From contig JAPULM010000029.1 in NCBI GenBank assembly GCA_027294925.1, forward strand, positions 1 to 7,132: DNA of 7,132 nucleotides, written 5' to 3'. The notes beneath the pieces were generated by a model, which made no database searches, was not told where the DNA came from, and saw only the letters and a list, made by a program, of their open reading frames with translations. Shown here piece after piece: positions 5,856 through 7,132 of the stretch (its first letter is position 1; each line of letters opens with the position of its first letter). Position numbers and translations under genes: made by a program. Source of the DNA: a bacterium (GTDB taxonomy: Bacteria; Tectomicrobia; Entotheonellia; Entotheonellales; Entotheonellaceae).

Positions 5856-5873
5856 GAATGCACAGGCCCCTAA
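5587..5873 (+). pseudogene. Cysteine-rich 18-residue repeat protein, frameshifted C-terminal part
   Basis: About five units follow the pattern A-C-R-x-N-x-G-R-V-G-x-E-S-C-N-G-x-x, with paired cysteines spaced C-x5-C and C-x11-C. The last units run in one frame to TAA 5871-5873. The first two lie in a different frame (SCDAFQACRDND) that ends at TAG 5665-5667. The unit at 5641-5693 is 53 bases long instead of 54, so one missing base in about 5656-5664 explains both frames. No ATG, signal peptide or good ribosome-binding site precedes it: an in-frame TGA is at 5628 for the second frame and only TTG codons exist for the first. It therefore looks like the tail of a formerly longer protein. Such Cys/Asn/Gly repeats are, from memory, found in predicted secreted proteins of unknown function. 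A terminator follows at 5947. If the base loss is a sequencing error, the gene would read through as one piece. Confidence 0.6.
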
Positions 5874-5946
5874 TTAACTCGCTTTGACCAGACTGTGTCA
5901 TGTGGGGTTGGCGCCCTACTTCTGATAACCTTGAGTCATGCTAACC

Positions 5947-5978
5947 AAACTCCTGTACGCCTGTGCAGGGGTTTTCTA
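5947..5978 (+). terminator. Intrinsic terminator after the Cys-repeat gene
   Basis: AAACTCCTGTAC (5947-5958) pairs with GTGCAGGGGTTT (5963-5974) through 12 pairs, three of them G-U, around a GCCT tetraloop. The stem runs into TTTTCTACT. Stem, tight loop and U-tract make this one of the best terminators in the window. The rest of 5874-6154 holds no gene I can support, only a small CCAGG/CCTGG hairpin at 6080-6093. Confidence 0.65.
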
Positions 5979-6154
5979 CTGCCTTGTCAATGGATGCGGA
6001 AGACATGGTGTTTCCAGCCATTTGAAGACTTAGCATGGCTGTAGAATCTATTACATTGCCCGCACCGAGAAATGCCATTCCAGGCCATCCTGGCGCGTTA
6101 AATTGGACTATCTGGTGGTTGTGTCGCCTATGAACTACACTTCAATTCCATTTC

Positions 6155-6406
6155 TCACGCCCACCTCACATATTGCGTTGCCACGCCCCTGGCTGCTGCC
6201 TGCCGGATCGCCTCCACATCCCATTCCAGCCACTCACAGAACAAGTCTAGTTCTTGGAAGTCGATAAACGCCTGTGCTTCCACCCGGTGCTGGCGCTTCT
6301 GCAAGTCACGTAGCGCCATTTGCACCACAGCGGCAAGTAGTAACAGCTCGGGCGTGGGGCGTGAGTCAGGGTAGGCTTCGGGGATCGAGCTGGGGGATGG
6401 CGGCAT
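6155..6406 (-). CDS. Hypothetical phage-like small protein, probably 5'-frameshifted
   Basis: Eighty-three residues on the minus strand. The N-terminal part is Pro/Ser-rich. A helix follows (TPELLLLAAVVQMALRDLQK), then FCEWLEWDVEAIRQAA, which resembles small phage or plasmid proteins of unknown function that carry a W/F-C-x-x-L-x-x-D-x-x-A-I-R motif. I recognise no named family. ATG 6406 is preceded directly by an in-frame TGA and has no ribosome-binding site. In the neighbouring frame an ATG at 6441 opens with MDIPVFYHLTHECRHP, and one extra C in the run at 6392-6396 would join it smoothly to this frame as a protein of about 95 residues. The gene is therefore probably broken, or the run was miscounted. 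It opposes the rightward genes nearby and fits the accessory character of this patch. Confidence 0.5.
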   Translation of the reverse strand: MPPSPSSIPEAYPDSRPTPELLLLAAVVQMALRDLQKRQHRVEAQAFIDFQELDLFCEWLEWDVEAIRQAAARGVATQYVRWA

Positions 6407-6441
6407 TCATGGGTAAGATGATAGAATACGGGGATGTCCAT

Positions 6442-6908
6442 ACGGACAATCTCATTGAGTCCTTACATCACGCATTGAATTGTGCGCCGGCGGGACAATC
6501 TGGGCCACTACTCACACCCTCCGCAGTTGGATGATTTTTTCAGAAACCCTTACCCAAGCCAGTCTCAAAAGTGGCAAAAGCCCTAAAAACGATGAAAAAG
6601 ACCCTTTTGGCACCTTCGTACATAGAGGTATTCAAAAAAAATCAAGTTGAAGAACGACCTCATCAACCGGGCAATACTTCATAACCATGCGGCCTGAAGC
6701 TGAAAAGAGGCTGGCATGCTAATACATGATTTTGCAATGGATGGGTTTTTAGGGAAAACGGAGAGGCGTGCAAGGGCAGCTCCATACAAGAATCACCACC
6801 GCATCTACATTCCATCGTGACACCGAGGAGGTTCGTTACTGCCGCCCCCGAGTGCCAGATCTGGTCGGAGGGTGAGAATCGAGCAAACGTCGCGGTCCGG
6901 TGACCGCC
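6442..6908. other. Region with no convincing gene
   Basis: Nothing here carries a recognisable domain. Two short frames are worth recording. One on the plus strand is open from 6535 to 6684, with an ATG at 6592, and is Lys-rich. One on the minus strand runs 6815 to 6663, 50 residues starting MECRCGGDS, with no ribosome-binding site. There is an interrupted inverted repeat at 6571-6613 and a small CGGTC/GACCG hairpin at 6893-6906 just past the hydrolase stop. Base composition shifts from AT-rich (6530-6750) to GC-rich from about 6830. Confidence 0.5.
6571..6613. repeat. Interrupted inverted repeat GTGGCAAAAG / CTTTTGGCAC
   Basis: Ten-base arms at 6571-6580 and 6604-6613 pair at nine of ten positions around 23 A-rich bases. 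No flanking target duplication or transposase was found, so assignment to an insertion-sequence end is not supported. Confidence 0.35.
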
Positions 6909-7132
6909 CTAGCTTGCCAGGAATGGCCGAATCTGCTCCAAGAACTGGCCAAAGGCCGGCTCAGTCTCGAGGAACAAGTGGTTGTGCCCCTGCAGGGTCA
7001 CGAATCGCGCGCCCGGGATGCTAGCCGCCATTCGGCGACCGCCTTCGAAGGGGACCTGGGCGTCGTCGCGCACGTGCATGACCAGGGTCGGCACCCGGAC
7101 CTGCGGGAGCAGCGCGGTGACATCGGTGTCGC
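6909..7132 (-). CDS. Alpha/beta-hydrolase-fold protein, C-terminal part (gene continues past the right edge)
   Basis: The minus-strand frame is open from the window edge to TAG at 6911-6909. It covers the last strands of an alpha/beta hydrolase: VRVPTLVMHVRDD, then the catalytic acid in D-A-Q-V-P (codon 7064-7062), and the catalytic His in GHNHLF (codon 6980-6978) before EPAFGQFLEQIRPFL. The nucleophile and N-terminus lie outside. This ending (LPQVRVPTLV...GxNH...EPA...F) is typical of hydrolase-fold domains found alone or attached to LuxR-type regulators and adenylate cyclases. No HTH or cyclase domain follows here, so any such domain would have to be N-terminal. Substrate is unknown. The DNA is noticeably GC-richer than the rest of the window. 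Confidence 0.85.
   Translation of the reverse strand, partial: DTDVTALLPQVRVPTLVMHVRDDAQVPFEGGRRMAASIPGARFVTLQGHNHLFLETEPAFGQFLEQIRPFLAS

Noticed and set aside
5612..5863. Minus-strand 83-residue frame with Leu/Ser/Phe repeats
   Set aside because: Its repeats are the mirror of the 54-bp array coding for the cysteine units on the other strand; the plus-strand reading has the structured Cys pattern.
5587..5873. CRISPR array
   Set aside because: The repeats are contiguous 54-bp coding units with no unique spacers and diverge as protein repeats do.
6274..6534. Plus-strand 86-residue frame
   Set aside because: It is antisense to the more protein-like minus-strand hypothetical gene, has no ribosome-binding site and no recognisable motif.
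1..7132. tRNA or rRNA genes
   Set aside because: No cloverleaf with a GTTC-type T-loop and matching acceptor arms, and no rRNA-like stretch, was seen on either strand by eye.

Overview
The window is bacterial and most likely from a Gram-negative organism. It has Shine-Dalgarno-led genes, intrinsic terminators, PAS/HisKA signalling genes and a bacterial-type S-adenosylhomocysteinase carrying the internal insertion that animal enzymes lack. Composition is moderate GC, with an AT-rich stretch after ahcY and a clearly GC-richer right edge. I cannot place the species. A large-genome, signalling-rich or symbiotic lineage is only an impression.

Positions 1-2640 hold a two-gene phosphorelay module on the + strand. 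The first gene is a soluble coiled-coil/PAS histidine kinase. The second is a receiver domain fused to a partly degenerate kinase core. Between them lies a 20-codon reading frame whose stop overlaps the second gene's start as ATGA. Neither protein has a DNA-binding output domain, so the signal must pass to a partner outside the window.

Positions 2640-4660 are a metabolic unit. A short terminator-like hairpin ends the kinase module. A consensus extended -10 element then opens a leader of about 180 nt before ahcY, which encodes the SAH hydrolase of the methionine/SAM cycle. Two hairpins follow ahcY. I recognise no SAH or SAM riboswitch in the leader, but one leader frame looks protein-like and ends inside the ahcY ribosome-binding site.

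Positions 4660-6910 look like a gene graveyard or accessory patch. They hold two abutting fragments of DNA-binding proteins (one phage/plasmid-like, one the C-terminus of an XRE regulator) and an intact GNAT acetyltransferase with its own short coupled upstream ORF. Next come an 18-residue cysteine-rich repeat protein broken by one missing base, a good intrinsic terminator, a minus-strand phage-like hypothetical gene with a probable one-base loss in a C tract, and about 470 bases with no convincing gene. Several one-base frame breaks within 2 kb suggest decay, or else indel errors in the assembly.

From 6909 to the right edge, on the minus strand, is the C-terminal end of an alpha/beta-hydrolase-fold protein in GC-rich DNA. 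The nearest thing to a new system is the recurring arrangement of a 19-20 codon ORF with its own ribosome-binding site ending in ATGA on the next gene (twice), together with the cysteine-repeat protein. Both are modest leads.
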